Origin: Asaia bogorensis
GTDB lineage: Bacteria > Pseudomonadota > Alphaproteobacteria > Reyranellales > Reyranellaceae
Reading direction: 5' to 3'
Assembly (NCBI GenBank): GCA_945889625.1
Contig: CAMDCE010000012.1
Location: 38,479-102,478, forward strand
Length of the DNA: 64,000 bases
The stretch's first letter is position 1, and the number at the start of each line of letters is the position of its first letter. The translations under genes were made by a program, and so were the position numbers. The notes beneath the pieces were generated by a model that saw only the letters and a list, made by a program, of their open reading frames with translations, was not told the DNA's origin and made no database searches. This document shows, one piece after another, positions 7,459 to 15,950 of the stretch.

Positions 7459-8406
7459 TTACGGACTGGCGTGGCCGAGGAAACGTTCCGGCGGCCGTTC
7501 GCCCCACTGCGACTGGAAGCCTTCCTCGGCGCTCAAGAGATGGCCGCCGTTGGCGGCGTTCAACCGGTCGGTATCGGCCCAGCGCTCATGGCAACGGCCC
7601 CAGGGATCGCACCAGTAGTCGTAGACCTGGCTGCCCAACAGATGACGGCCGATGCCCCACATGTGGTCGTACTTGCCGACCTTCTTCAGGTACTCGTGAT
7701 CCTGGAAGATGGCGTCGATGTCATTCGCCTCGTAGGAGACGTGGTTGAGGCCCGTCTTCTCGTTGTGCACGCAGAACAGCACGTGATGGTCGACATATTC
7801 CTCGCCGCAATCGAGCCGGCTGAAGGCGCCGATGACGTTGTCCTTCTCGCCGGCATAGACGTCGTCGGAGCGGATCATGCCCAAGGTCTCGCGGAACCAG
7901 GCCACGGTTTCTTTGACCTTCGGTGTCGACAGCACGCCGTGCCCGATGCGCTGGATCGGCGTCGGCGACTTGGAAAGCCGCATCAGCCGGCCGACGCGCC
8001 GGTGCGGCTCATTGCCGGAGTTCGGGACATCGCGCTCGATCTTGGCCGTCGGCACCTTCGCCATGCCGTGAATGACCTCGATCTGGTAACCGTTGGGCTC
8101 GGTGAGCCGAACGCGCTTGCCGCCGCCCGGCTCGTTGATGGTCTCGATCCCCGAGGCGCCCGGTAGCTTGGCGATGCGCTTGAGGTCGTCTTCGCTGGCC
8201 GCGTGATAGCCGAAGCCGATAAACTTGGTGCCGCCCTTGTGCACGGCGTGCAGGTGATGATGGCCGTCGGTGCCGCGCATGTAGAGCGCGTCGGGCGTGC
8301 GCTCGGCCCGCACCAGACCGAAATGGGTAAGAAACTCCTCCATCTCGTCGAGGTCCGGCGCTTCCATGCGCGGAAAGGCGAATTCTGCAACCTTGATCGC
8401 TACCAT
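7459..8406 (-). CDS. Two-domain VOC protein, extradiol ring-cleavage dioxygenase-like
   Basis: 315 residues with two VOC modules (about 1-135 and 145-300), the layout of type I extradiol dioxygenases such as BphC. The second module carries the expected metal triad: His in RIGHGVL, His in GLNHVSYE and Glu in RCHERWAD. This suggests an Fe(II) enzyme opening a catechol-like ring beside a hydroxyl. A strong AGGAGG precedes the ATG. A 98-base palindromic repeat separates it from the upstream FAH-family gene, so it may be expressed differently from the genes above. Confidence 0.85.
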   Translation of the reverse strand: MVAIKVAEFAFPRMEAPDLDEMEEFLTHFGLVRAERTPDALYMRGTDGHHHLHAVHKGGTKFIGFGYHAASEDDLKRIAKLPGASGIETINEPGGGKRVRLTEPNGYQIEVIHGMAKVPTAKIERDVPNSGNEPHRRVGRLMRLSKSPTPIQRIGHGVLSTPKVKETVAWFRETLGMIRSDDVYAGEKDNVIGAFSRLDCGEEYVDHHVLFCVHNEKTGLNHVSYEANDIDAIFQDHEYLKKVGKYDHMWGIGRHLLGSQVYDYWCDPWGRCHERWADTDRLNAANGGHLLSAEEGFQSQWGERPPERFLGHASP

Positions 8407-8426
8407 GATGTTCCTCCTACACTTGC

Positions 8427-8524
8427 AGCGCGATGACTTTTGCTTCGGCCGTCGGCCCGGCCTCCGCAGCGAAGCGGCGCACGTGCCGGGCCGACGGTAT
8501 GATTCGAGTGAAAGTCATCGCGCT
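8427..8524. repeat. Palindromic repeat family C, copy 1
   Basis: Outer arms AGCGCGATGACTTT (8427-8440) and AAAGTCATCGCGCT (8511-8524) are exact complements. Inner arms CCGTCGGCCCGG (8449-8460) and CCGGGCCGACGG (8486-8497) are too. The loop includes CGCAGCGAAGCGGCGC. A second copy with the same architecture is at 53465-53561. The size and nested symmetry resemble a non-autonomous palindromic (REP/BIME or MITE-like) element. It lies between an FAH gene and the ribosome-binding site of the dioxygenase gene. Confidence 0.85.
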
Positions 8525-8530
8525 CTAGTC

Positions 8531-9400
8531 CTACGATGCCTTGAACTTGTCTGGCAGGCGCTCCTCGTTGCCGAGCGCCACGCGGCGCACGCCGTCGCTG
8601 TCGGGGCTCGCCGGGAAGCCGTCCCTGGCGCGCGGCGCCGGCGCCTCGACCACCTTGTTCGAGAGGCGCCCGACGCCGGTGACCTCGACGTCGATCGTGT
8701 CGCCGACCTCGAGCGGCCGCGAGTTGGCGGGCGTGCCGGTCAGCAGGATGTCGCCGGGCAGAAAGGTCATGTGGCGCGCGAGATCGGCGATCAGGTAGCC
8801 GCAGTCGAAGATCTGCTCGCTGACCGCGCCTTCCTGCACCATCTTGCCGTTCTTGTAGGAGCGCAGCGTCGACTTGCGCACGTCGACGCCCGAGACCAGG
8901 CCCGGGCCGATCGGGCAGAAACCGTCCATGCCCTTGACCCGCAGCATCGAACCGGCATCGGTGTCGCGGAAGTCGTGGCAGCCGAAATCGTTCGATGGCG
9001 CGAAGCCCGCGATGCAATCCCACGCCTCCTCGCGCGTGACGTTCTTGGTCACCCGGCCGAACACCACGGCCATCTCGCCCTCGTAGTTCACGTATTTGTA
9101 GCCGGCCGGCCGCACCAGCTCGCCCTTGTGGGCGTTGAGCGCCGTCAAGGGCTTCTGGAAATAGGTCGGCGTGGCCGGCGGCTTGGTCGTGTTGTTGAAC
9201 TCGAAGTAGCGCGAGATGTAGTTCACGTGCACGCACGCGATCTTGGTCGGATTGCACGGCGGCAAATGGACCACGTCCTTTTCGTCGCAGGTGCGGCCGT
9301 CGGCGAAGACGATCAGGCCGTCCTTGAACTCGACCCAATAGGCGCTGCCGTCCTTCATGACGTGACGGACTTCGCGGCGCTTGCCCTCGAGAGCGCTCAT
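8531..9400 (-). CDS. Fumarylacetoacetate hydrolase-family protein (second, HpaG-like)
   Basis: 289 residues. Catalytic-fold segments are visible: VNYEGEMAVVFGRVTKNV (metal-binding acids), GFAPSNDFGCHDFR, and GDILLTGTPANSRPLEVGD followed by IDVEVTGVGRLSN. These fit 2-hydroxyhepta-2,4-diene-dioate isomerase or acylpyruvate hydrolase-like enzymes. It starts four bases past the hydroxylase stop, so the two are cotranscribed. Two FAH-family genes in one block suggest successive isomerase and hydrolase steps after ring cleavage, as in homoprotocatechuate-type pathways. Confidence 0.87.
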   Translation of the reverse strand: MSALEGKRREVRHVMKDGSAYWVEFKDGLIVFADGRTCDEKDVVHLPPCNPTKIACVHVNYISRYFEFNNTTKPPATPTYFQKPLTALNAHKGELVRPAGYKYVNYEGEMAVVFGRVTKNVTREEAWDCIAGFAPSNDFGCHDFRDTDAGSMLRVKGMDGFCPIGPGLVSGVDVRKSTLRSYKNGKMVQEGAVSEQIFDCGYLIADLARHMTFLPGDILLTGTPANSRPLEVGDTIDVEVTGVGRLSNKVVEAPAPRARDGFPASPDSDGVRRVALGNEERLPDKFKAS

Positions 9401-9403
9401 CTT

Positions 9404-11737
9404 CTACTTCCCCTTTGCTTGCTGGATGGCGCGCCACACGTTCTGGGCCGTCGCGGGCATCAGTACGTCGCTGACACCGAGGGGCGCCAGCGCATCCATC
9501 ACCGCGTTCATCACCACCGGCATGGCGCCCACCGTGCCCGCCTCGCCGGCGCCCTTTGCGCCCAGCGGATTGTATTTGGTCGGCACCGGATTGGACTTGA
9601 TCTCCATGCTGCACATCGTGTCGGCGCGCGGCATGGCGTAGTCGAGGAAGCTTGCGGTCAACAACTGGCCGCTTTCGCGGTCCCACACGACCTGTTCGCT
9701 GAGGATCTGGCCGACGCCCTGGGCGACGCCGCCATGGATCTGGCCCTTCAACCCGGTCGGGTTCATCACCGTGCCGACGTCGTCGACCACGGCATAGCGG
9801 TCGAGCTTGACCTCGCCGGTGTCGGGATCGATCTCGACCTCGCAGATGTGGCAGCCGTTGGGATAGGTGTCCTTCTCCGCCTTGAAGGTCGCGTTCTCAT
9901 AGAGCCCGCCTTCGAAGTTCTTCGGCCACCGGGTGGGATTGAAAGCGGCCATCGCCACCTGCTTCAGCGACACGGTCTTGTCGGTGCCGGCGACCTTGAA
10001 GGTGCCGTCGGCGAACTCGATGTCCTGCTCGCCCGCCTCGAGCATGTGGCCGGCAAGCTTCTTGCCCTTGGCGATCACCTTATCGGCAGCGAAGAACACC
10101 GCCGAGCCGCCCAGCACCGTCGAGCGCGAGCCGTTGGTGCCCATGCCGAAGGCCACGCGGTCGGTGTCGCCGTCGATGTACTGCACGTCGGCGGGATCGA
10201 TGCCCAGCCGCTCGTTCAGGATCTGCTTGAACATGGTCTCGTGGCCCTGCCCCTGGGCCTTGGTGCCCATCAGCAGCGCCGCGGTGCCGCTCGGGTTGAA
10301 GCGGATCTCGGCATATTCCGGCTGGGCCGGTCCCGCCGCCTGCTCGATGGCGTTGACGATGCCAAGGCCGCGCAGCTTGCCGCGCTTCCCGGAGTCCTCG
10401 GCGCGCGACTTGTAGCCGGCCACGTCGGCCAACTTCAGCGCCATGTCCATGTTCTTCTCGAACTCGCCGCAATCGTAGAACGGCCCGACCGGGCTTTGAT
10501 AGGGCAGCGCCGATTCGGGCAGCATGTTCTTGCGCCGCAGTTCCACGCGATCGACGCCGAGCTCGCGCGCCGCGTCGTCGATCAGCCGCTCGATGAGATA
10601 GGCCGCCTCCGGCCGCCCGGCGCCGCGATAGGGCGCCGTCGGGTTGGTGTTGGAGAGCACGCCGACCACGTCGATATAGGCCTTGGGGATCAGATAGACG
10701 CCCAGCACGGTGCCGATCATGCCGAACGGCGACAGGAGATTGCGGTCCGAGCCGACATAGGCGCCGATGTTGGCCAGCATGTTCAGCCGCAGGGCCACGA
10801 ACTTGTTGTCCTTGTCGAGCGCCAGCTCGATCTCGCCGACATTGTCGCGGCCGTGCTCGTCGGCCATCACCGCTTCGCTGCGTTCGCAGGTCCATTTCAC
10901 CGGCCGCAGCAGCTTTCGTGCCGCCCACAGGGTCAGGCGATGCTCGATATATTGCCAGCCCTTGGTGCCGAAGCCGCCGCCGACGTCGCCCGAGATCACC
11001 CGCATCTTGCTCTCGGGCACCTTGAAGACGTTCTGTGCCAGCATGTTGCGCACGCGATGGGGATACTGCACGTCGGCATAGAGCGTCAGGCGGTCCTCGC
11101 CCGGGTCGTAGACACCCAAGGTGCCGCGCGGCTCCATATACTGGGCATGCACGCGCGTGATGACGTAGCGCCGCTTGATGACTTTGGCCGCACCCTTGAT
11201 CGCCTCGTCGGTGGCGGCCTTGTTGCCGCGCTCGACATGGTTGGAGATGTTGTCGGGGCAGTCGTCCCACACCGCGGGCGCGCCAGGCTTCACCGTGTCT
11301 TCGGTCAGCGTCACCGACGGGATCGCCTCGTAGTCGATGTTCACCAGCTCGGCGGCGTCCTTGGCTTCGGCCAGCGAGTCGGCCACCACCATCGCCACCG
11401 GATCGCCGACATAGCGCACCCGGTCGGTGACCAGCGGCGGACGCTGCGGTGCGTACATCGGCTTTCCGTCGGGGCGCTTGCGCGGCATGTTGGCCTTGGG
11501 CATGCCCAGCCCGTCGGCCACGACGTCGTGGCCGGTATAGACCGCGAGCACGCCCGGCGCCCTTTTTGCTTCCTCGACGTCGATCGAGCGGATCTTCGCG
11601 TGGGCATGCGGCGAGCGCACGAACACCGTGTAAGCCTGTCCGGCCAGATTGACGTCGTTGATGAAGCGGCCCTGCCCGCGCAACAGGCGCGGGTCCTCGA
11701 AACGCAGAACAGGCTGCCCGATACCGTACTTGCTCAT
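9404..11737 (-). CDS. Molybdenum hydroxylase large subunit (xanthine dehydrogenase/CoxL family, form II-like)
   Basis: 777 residues: aldehyde oxidase/xanthine dehydrogenase a/b-hammerhead (about 20-130), then two Mo-cofactor-binding domains. Motifs include VGGGFGTKGW near residue 252 and AYRGAGRPEA near 370. The latter is the form II signature, not the AYxCSFR of true CO dehydrogenase. KAQGQGHET and GAKGAGEAG mark the cofactor pocket. Such subunits hydroxylate aldehydes or N-heteroaromatics but normally need a [2Fe-2S] subunit and an FAD subunit, neither of which is encoded nearby. It is encoded between the Bug-type protein and the FAH genes. The substrate is unknown. Confidence 0.9.
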   Translation of the reverse strand: MSKYGIGQPVLRFEDPRLLRGQGRFINDVNLAGQAYTVFVRSPHAHAKIRSIDVEEAKRAPGVLAVYTGHDVVADGLGMPKANMPRKRPDGKPMYAPQRPPLVTDRVRYVGDPVAMVVADSLAEAKDAAELVNIDYEAIPSVTLTEDTVKPGAPAVWDDCPDNISNHVERGNKAATDEAIKGAAKVIKRRYVITRVHAQYMEPRGTLGVYDPGEDRLTLYADVQYPHRVRNMLAQNVFKVPESKMRVISGDVGGGFGTKGWQYIEHRLTLWAARKLLRPVKWTCERSEAVMADEHGRDNVGEIELALDKDNKFVALRLNMLANIGAYVGSDRNLLSPFGMIGTVLGVYLIPKAYIDVVGVLSNTNPTAPYRGAGRPEAAYLIERLIDDAARELGVDRVELRRKNMLPESALPYQSPVGPFYDCGEFEKNMDMALKLADVAGYKSRAEDSGKRGKLRGLGIVNAIEQAAGPAQPEYAEIRFNPSGTAALLMGTKAQGQGHETMFKQILNERLGIDPADVQYIDGDTDRVAFGMGTNGSRSTVLGGSAVFFAADKVIAKGKKLAGHMLEAGEQDIEFADGTFKVAGTDKTVSLKQVAMAAFNPTRWPKNFEGGLYENATFKAEKDTYPNGCHICEVEIDPDTGEVKLDRYAVVDDVGTVMNPTGLKGQIHGGVAQGVGQILSEQVVWDRESGQLLTASFLDYAMPRADTMCSMEIKSNPVPTKYNPLGAKGAGEAGTVGAMPVVMNAVMDALAPLGVSDVLMPATAQNVWRAIQQAKGK

Positions 11738-11764
11738 GACGCTCTTGCTCCCGATCCGACGGTT

Positions 11765-12727
11765 TTACGACTGGTTCACGACATGGGCGAGCGGCCGCCA
11801 GCGCGCCAAGTCGGCCTCGACGCGCGCGCGAAATTCAGCCGGTGTGCTGACCCGCGTGTCGTTGCCCAATTCCTCGAGCTTGGCCTTGATGGACGGCCGC
11901 GCCATCGCCTGACGAAAGGCCTGGTGCAGCCTGTCGCGGACGTTCGGCGGCAGGCCGGCCGGCGTGGTGAAGCCCAGCCACGAAACCACGTCATAGTCCG
12001 GCATCACGCATTCGGCCACGGTCGGCACATCGGGGAAGCCGGGATGGCGCTCCTTCGATGTGACGGCGAGCGCCCGCAGCTTGTCGGTCTTCATGAGCGG
12101 CTGGGCATTGGAGAAGGTGATAACCTGCATGTCGAGCCGGCCACCGACGAGATCGTTGTAGGGCGCACCGATGCCGCCCTTGTAGGGCACGTGGGTGATC
12201 TTGAGATCGAGCTTGGACAGCAGCAGCTCCATCGCCATGTGCAAGGTCGAGCCGACGCCCGACGTGCCGTAGGTGAGCTTGCCGGGCTCCCGCTTGGCTT
12301 CGCCGAGATAGTCCTCGATCGTCTTGAACCTCGAGTCCGGTCCCACCGTGAAGACGAAGGGAAAGCGCGTGACAATGGAAATGAACTCGAAGTCGCGCAG
12401 CAGGGCGTAGGGCAGTCCGCGGTCGGTCGCCGACACCACGGCCTGGCCGCCGGTCATCAGGTAGAGGACGTTGCCGTCGGGCTTCATGCGCGAGACCAGC
12501 GCCGCCGCCAGCCGCTCGGCGGCACCTGGCCTGGGCTCGATGACGATCTGAACGCCGATGATCTCGGTCAGCGCCGGCGACAGGTGCCGGGCGATGGTGT
12601 CGGGGTTGGAGCCGGCATCGTAGCCATGGATCAGCCGGATCGGGTTGGCGGGAAAACCCTGCGCGCGCGCGATCGCAGGTGCTGCGATCCCCGCGGCCGT
12701 GGCGACCAGGAGAGTTCGGCGCTTCAT
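11765..12727 (-). CDS. Bug-family tripartite tricarboxylate transporter solute receptor
   Basis: 320 residues. The export signal MKRRTLLVATAAGIAAPAIA cleaves near ARA-Q (residue 22-23). The mature protein follows the Bug fold: NPIRLIHGYDAGSNPDTIAR, LTYGTSGVGSTLHMA, THVPYKGG and DVPTVAE. These periplasmic proteins bind carboxylated aromatic or aliphatic acids. No TctA/TctB membrane partners are adjacent, so it is an orphan, as is common in this family. Its start overlaps the GntR gene stop (ATGA), linking regulation to substrate sensing or capture. Confidence 0.92.
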   Translation of the reverse strand: MKRRTLLVATAAGIAAPAIARAQGFPANPIRLIHGYDAGSNPDTIARHLSPALTEIIGVQIVIEPRPGAAERLAAALVSRMKPDGNVLYLMTGGQAVVSATDRGLPYALLRDFEFISIVTRFPFVFTVGPDSRFKTIEDYLGEAKREPGKLTYGTSGVGSTLHMAMELLLSKLDLKITHVPYKGGIGAPYNDLVGGRLDMQVITFSNAQPLMKTDKLRALAVTSKERHPGFPDVPTVAECVMPDYDVVSWLGFTTPAGLPPNVRDRLHQAFRQAMARPSIKAKLEELGNDTRVSTPAEFRARVEADLARWRPLAHVVNQS

Positions 12728-13500
12728 GATGCTTTCCTCCGTTTGTCCGCACGCACGACGCGCGTGTCCATGGTCAGGCCGGGCACTTCCGACGCGGCCT
12801 GCTCGACCGTGGTGCGAATATGCTTCTCGATCAAGCCACAGGCGAGATCGACGTCGCGCGCCAGCACGGCATCACGCAGATCGAGGTGCTCGTTGCGCCG
12901 GCGCGAGCGGGCATGGATCATGGTCAGCCAGTGGTAACGCCGGGCCTGGTCGAACAGCTCGCTGCGGAAGTGCAGCGACCATGGCGAGGTGCAGGTTGCC
13001 ACCAGCGAATCGTGGAAGCGCTTGTGCCGCTTGCCCCACTCGCGCTTGACGCTGACCGGATCGTCCTGCCGGGGGGCGCTGAGCTTGTTGAGAAGAAAAT
13101 AGGCGCCCACGATCTCGGCCTCCCAGGCATCGGTGCCGTGGCGGATGGCGTCGGCCAGCGTCCGGGTCTCGAGATAGACGCGCAGCTCCGACAGATCGAG
13201 GAAATCGGCGAGCGAAATCGGCGCCACGCTGAAGCCGCGGCCCGCCTCGGTGCGCGCCAGCCCTTCCGACACGAGGTGCGACAGCGCCTCGCGCAAGGTC
13301 CCGACCGAGGTGGCGTAGCGCTGGCGCAGCTCACCGAAGCGCAGCCGCTGGTCGGGCTTCAGCACGCAGCACAATATGTCCTCGCGCATCTGGCGCAGCA
13401 CGTCGAAGGTGGCGGCGCCCTCGCTGAGCACGTCCTGTGGCGCCGTGGTAGCGGCGGTCCGGTCGTGCACCTCGACAGGCATTTTCAGGATCTTGGCCAT
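12724..13500 (-). CDS. GntR-family transcriptional regulator, FCD subtype
   Basis: 258 residues. The winged helix is at about 35-95 (FGELRQRYATSVGTLREALS and HLVSEGLARTEAGRGFSVAP). The all-helical FCD effector domain follows (LSELRVYLETRTLADA; HKRFHDSLVATC; RDVDLACGLIEKHI). FCD regulators respond to organic acids and usually repress nearby catabolic genes. It lies between the first ABC transporter and the enzyme genes and is probably autoregulated together with the Bug, hydroxylase and FAH genes. I see no certain operator. Confidence 0.92.
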   Translation of the reverse strand: MAKILKMPVEVHDRTAATTAPQDVLSEGAATFDVLRQMREDILCCVLKPDQRLRFGELRQRYATSVGTLREALSHLVSEGLARTEAGRGFSVAPISLADFLDLSELRVYLETRTLADAIRHGTDAWEAEIVGAYFLLNKLSAPRQDDPVSVKREWGKRHKRFHDSLVATCTSPWSLHFRSELFDQARRYHWLTMIHARSRRRNEHLDLRDAVLARDVDLACGLIEKHIRTTVEQAASEVPGLTMDTRVVRADKRRKAS

Positions 13501-13507
13501 GGCACCC

Positions 13508-14215
13508 TCAAACTCCGAGATAAGCTTCGCGGATGTGCGGCTGTTTCAGGAGAACGTCGGGCAACCCTTCGGCCACGATCCTCCCCTGCTCCAGCACGTA
13601 GGCGCGATCGGCGATGCCGAGCGCCTTCAGGACATTCTGTTCCACCAGCAGCACCGCCACGCCGTCATCGCGCACCTTGGCGATAATGTCGAACATGCCG
13701 TCGACGATGGTTGGTGCCAAGCCCAGCGACGGCTCGTCGAACAGCACGATGCGGGGCCTCGCCATCAGCGCCCGGCCGATCGCCACCATCTGCTGCTGGC
13801 CGCCCGACAGCTCGCCGGCGAGTTGGCCGCGCTTGTCGCGCAGGATCGGGAACAGACCATAGACCCGCTCCAGCGACTGCGCGCGTCCCGACCGGGCCGC
13901 CGGCAGATAGCAGCCGAGTTCGAGATTCTCCTCGACCGACATCCTGGCGAACAGCCGCCGTCCCTCCGGCACCAGGGCGATGCCGTGACCGCAGTAGTCA
14001 TGCGCGGGCACCGAGGTCATGTCGGCGCCGTCGAACCTGAGATCGCCCTGGCGGCAGCGCAGCAGCCCCGCGATGGCGTTGATCAGGGTGGTCTTGCCGG
14101 CGCCGTTGGGCCCGATCACGGCGACAATTTCGCCCGCGTCGACGTCGAGCGAGACGTCCCATACCGCGGGGGCGTCGCCGTAGCCGATATGGAGGTGGCG
14201 CGCTTCAAGCAGCAT
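13508..14215 (-). CDS. Branched-chain-type ABC transporter ATPase (LivF-like)
   Basis: 235 residues. Walker A GPNGAGKTT lies near residue 36, the signature is LSGGQQQMVAIGRAL, and Walker B with the D-loop is RIVLFDEPSLGLAP. This is one of the two ATPases of an HAAT-class importer. The start MLLEARHLHIGYG was chosen over an upstream extension. It overlaps the 3' end of the LivM-LivG fusion by 11 bases. The cargo is probably an aromatic or other carboxylate rather than an amino acid, given the downstream catabolic genes (inference). Confidence 0.93.
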   Translation of the reverse strand: MLLEARHLHIGYGDAPAVWDVSLDVDAGEIVAVIGPNGAGKTTLINAIAGLLRCRQGDLRFDGADMTSVPAHDYCGHGIALVPEGRRLFARMSVEENLELGCYLPAARSGRAQSLERVYGLFPILRDKRGQLAGELSGGQQQMVAIGRALMARPRIVLFDEPSLGLAPTIVDGMFDIIAKVRDDGVAVLLVEQNVLKALGIADRAYVLEQGRIVAEGLPDVLLKQPHIREAYLGV

Positions 14216-15950
14216 AGGCTTTGCCGAGATAGATGCTGACGACGCGCGGATCGCGCATGACCTCGCGCGGCGCGCCCAGGGCAAACAGCTTGCCCTCGTT
14301 CAGCACGGCAATGCGGTCGGAAAGCTCGACCACGGCGCGCATCACATGCTCGACGAACACGATGGTGGCGCCCTGGGCGCGGATGGCGCGCACCAGCCGG
14401 ATGGCGTTGTCGACCTCGGCGGGATTGAGGCCCGACAGCACTTCGTCGAGCAGCAGCAGCTTGGGTCGTGCCGCCAGCGCGCGGGCGAGTTCAAGGAACT
14501 TGCGTTCGTGCAGGTTGAGTCCGGCCGGCAGCACGTCGGCCTTGCCGCCGAGCCCGGTGAAGCCGATCCAGTGCAGCGCCTCGTCACGCATCTCGGCCGG
14601 GCTGCGCGACGGGCCGCCGAACGTCGCGGCCAAGGTGACATTCTCCAGCACGGTCATGTTGGCGAACGGCCGCGGGATCTGGTAGGTCCGCGCCACGCCG
14701 CGGCGGGCGATCTCGTGCGCCGCCAGGCCGCCCAGCTGCACGCCGTCGACCGCGACGGTGCCGCTGCTGAGCGGATAGTGGCCGGAGATGACGTTGATCA
14801 GGGTCGTCTTGCCCGAGCCGTTGGGTCCGACCAGGCCGAAGATCTCGCCCTCGCGCACGTCGAGATCGACGCCGGCCAGCGCCTGCAGGCCGCCGAAGCG
14901 CTTGGTGACGGCGCGAACTTCCAGGATGTTGCGCTCGCCGACCGGCATCGCTGCCGTGACGACCGGCGCCACCTCGGCCAGAGGCTGGCTGGCGACCGGC
15001 CGCCGCCGGCCGGTCCACTTCTTGATCGCGGGAATGACTCCGTCGGGCAGCCAGAGGATGGCCAGGATCAAGGTCAGGCCGACGATGGCCCGGCCGATCA
15101 TCGCCTCGCCGCCACTGATGAAGGCATAGAGCAGCGTGGTGATGAAGGCCGCACCGATCGCCGGACCGAACCAGTGGCGTGCGCCGCCCAGCACGCTCAT
15201 CAATACGACGTATAGGCCTACGGTGAGTTCGAAGGTGCCGGCCACCGTCAGGAAGCCGACATACATCGAATGGATGCCGCCCACCGCGCCGGCAATGCCG
15301 GCCGACAGCGCGAAGGCTGCGATCTTGTAGCGGAAGGTCGGCACGCCCTTGGCTTCGGCCACGTCCTCGTCGTCGTGGATGGCGTAAAGGCCCATGCCGA
15401 GCCGAGAGTGGGCGACCTTCCAGGTGATGGCGAGCGTGGCCACGCACACCGCGAAGCCCAGGATGTAAATCGTGGCCGTGGGCGAGGCCATGAGAGGCGG
15501 CAGCGGCACCGCACTCATGAAGACGCCGCCACCGCCGTCGATCGGCGTGTTGAGGATGATCGTGGCGATGACGAAGGTGACGGCGAGTGTCAGCAGCGCG
15601 AACAGCTCGCCGCGCAGCCGTCGCAGGCGGAAGACGATGGCCCCGATACCGACGGCCAGCAGCGCGGGGATCGCGACCGCCACGGGAAGCGTGAGCAGGA
15701 ACGGCACCTCGAATTTCGTCGTGAGCGTCGCAGTGGCGTACATGCCGACGCCGAAAAACGCAGCGTGACCCAGGCTGAAGTAGCCCGCGAAGCCGCTCAG
15801 CAGCGCCCAGCTCGTCGACAGCGAGACCCAGAAGAACACGATGTAGAAGAAGGAATCGTAAAAGGCCGGCAGTCCGGCCCTGGGCAGGAACGCGAAGGCC
15901 ACGATCGCGGCGACCACGACGAGCTTGGGAAGCTGCTGGGAAACGGTCAT
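14205..15950 (-). CDS. LivM-LivG fusion: ABC permease joined to ATPase
   Basis: 581 residues. Residues 1-320 are a LivM-type permease with about eight to ten membrane segments (GYFSLGHAAFFGVG near the N-terminus; LSAGIAGAVGGIHS). After a linker, residues 335-581 are a LivG-type ATPase: Walker A GPNGSGKTT near 375, the degenerate family signature GLNLHERKFLELARAL, and LLLLDEVLSGLNP. Two normally separate subunits are one polypeptide here. The ATG at 15950 overlaps the livH stop (ATGA). The open frame continues upstream to 16607, but that part is a shadow of livH. Confidence 0.93.
   Translation of the reverse strand: MTVSQQLPKLVVVAAIVAFAFLPRAGLPAFYDSFFYIVFFWVSLSTSWALLSGFAGYFSLGHAAFFGVGMYATATLTTKFEVPFLLTLPVAVAIPALLAVGIGAIVFRLRRLRGELFALLTLAVTFVIATIILNTPIDGGGGVFMSAVPLPPLMASPTATIYILGFAVCVATLAITWKVAHSRLGMGLYAIHDDEDVAEAKGVPTFRYKIAAFALSAGIAGAVGGIHSMYVGFLTVAGTFELTVGLYVVLMSVLGGARHWFGPAIGAAFITTLLYAFISGGEAMIGRAIVGLTLILAILWLPDGVIPAIKKWTGRRRPVASQPLAEVAPVVTAAMPVGERNILEVRAVTKRFGGLQALAGVDLDVREGEIFGLVGPNGSGKTTLINVISGHYPLSSGTVAVDGVQLGGLAAHEIARRGVARTYQIPRPFANMTVLENVTLAATFGGPSRSPAEMRDEALHWIGFTGLGGKADVLPAGLNLHERKFLELARALAARPKLLLLDEVLSGLNPAEVDNAIRLVRAIRAQGATIVFVEHVMRAVVELSDRIAVLNEGKLFALGAPREVMRDPRVVSIYLGKAYAA

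Noticed and set aside
9404..11737. Reading the large subunit as aerobic CO dehydrogenase
   Set aside because: The active-site motif is AYRGAGR rather than AYxCSFR, and the small and medium subunit genes are missing, so CO oxidation is not supported.
8297..12937. A 1546-codon open frame on the plus strand
   Set aside because: It runs antisense through at least five well-supported minus-strand genes. High GC at third codon positions removes stops in the opposite frame. Its translation has no recognisable domain and is His/Arg/Val-rich as shadow frames are.
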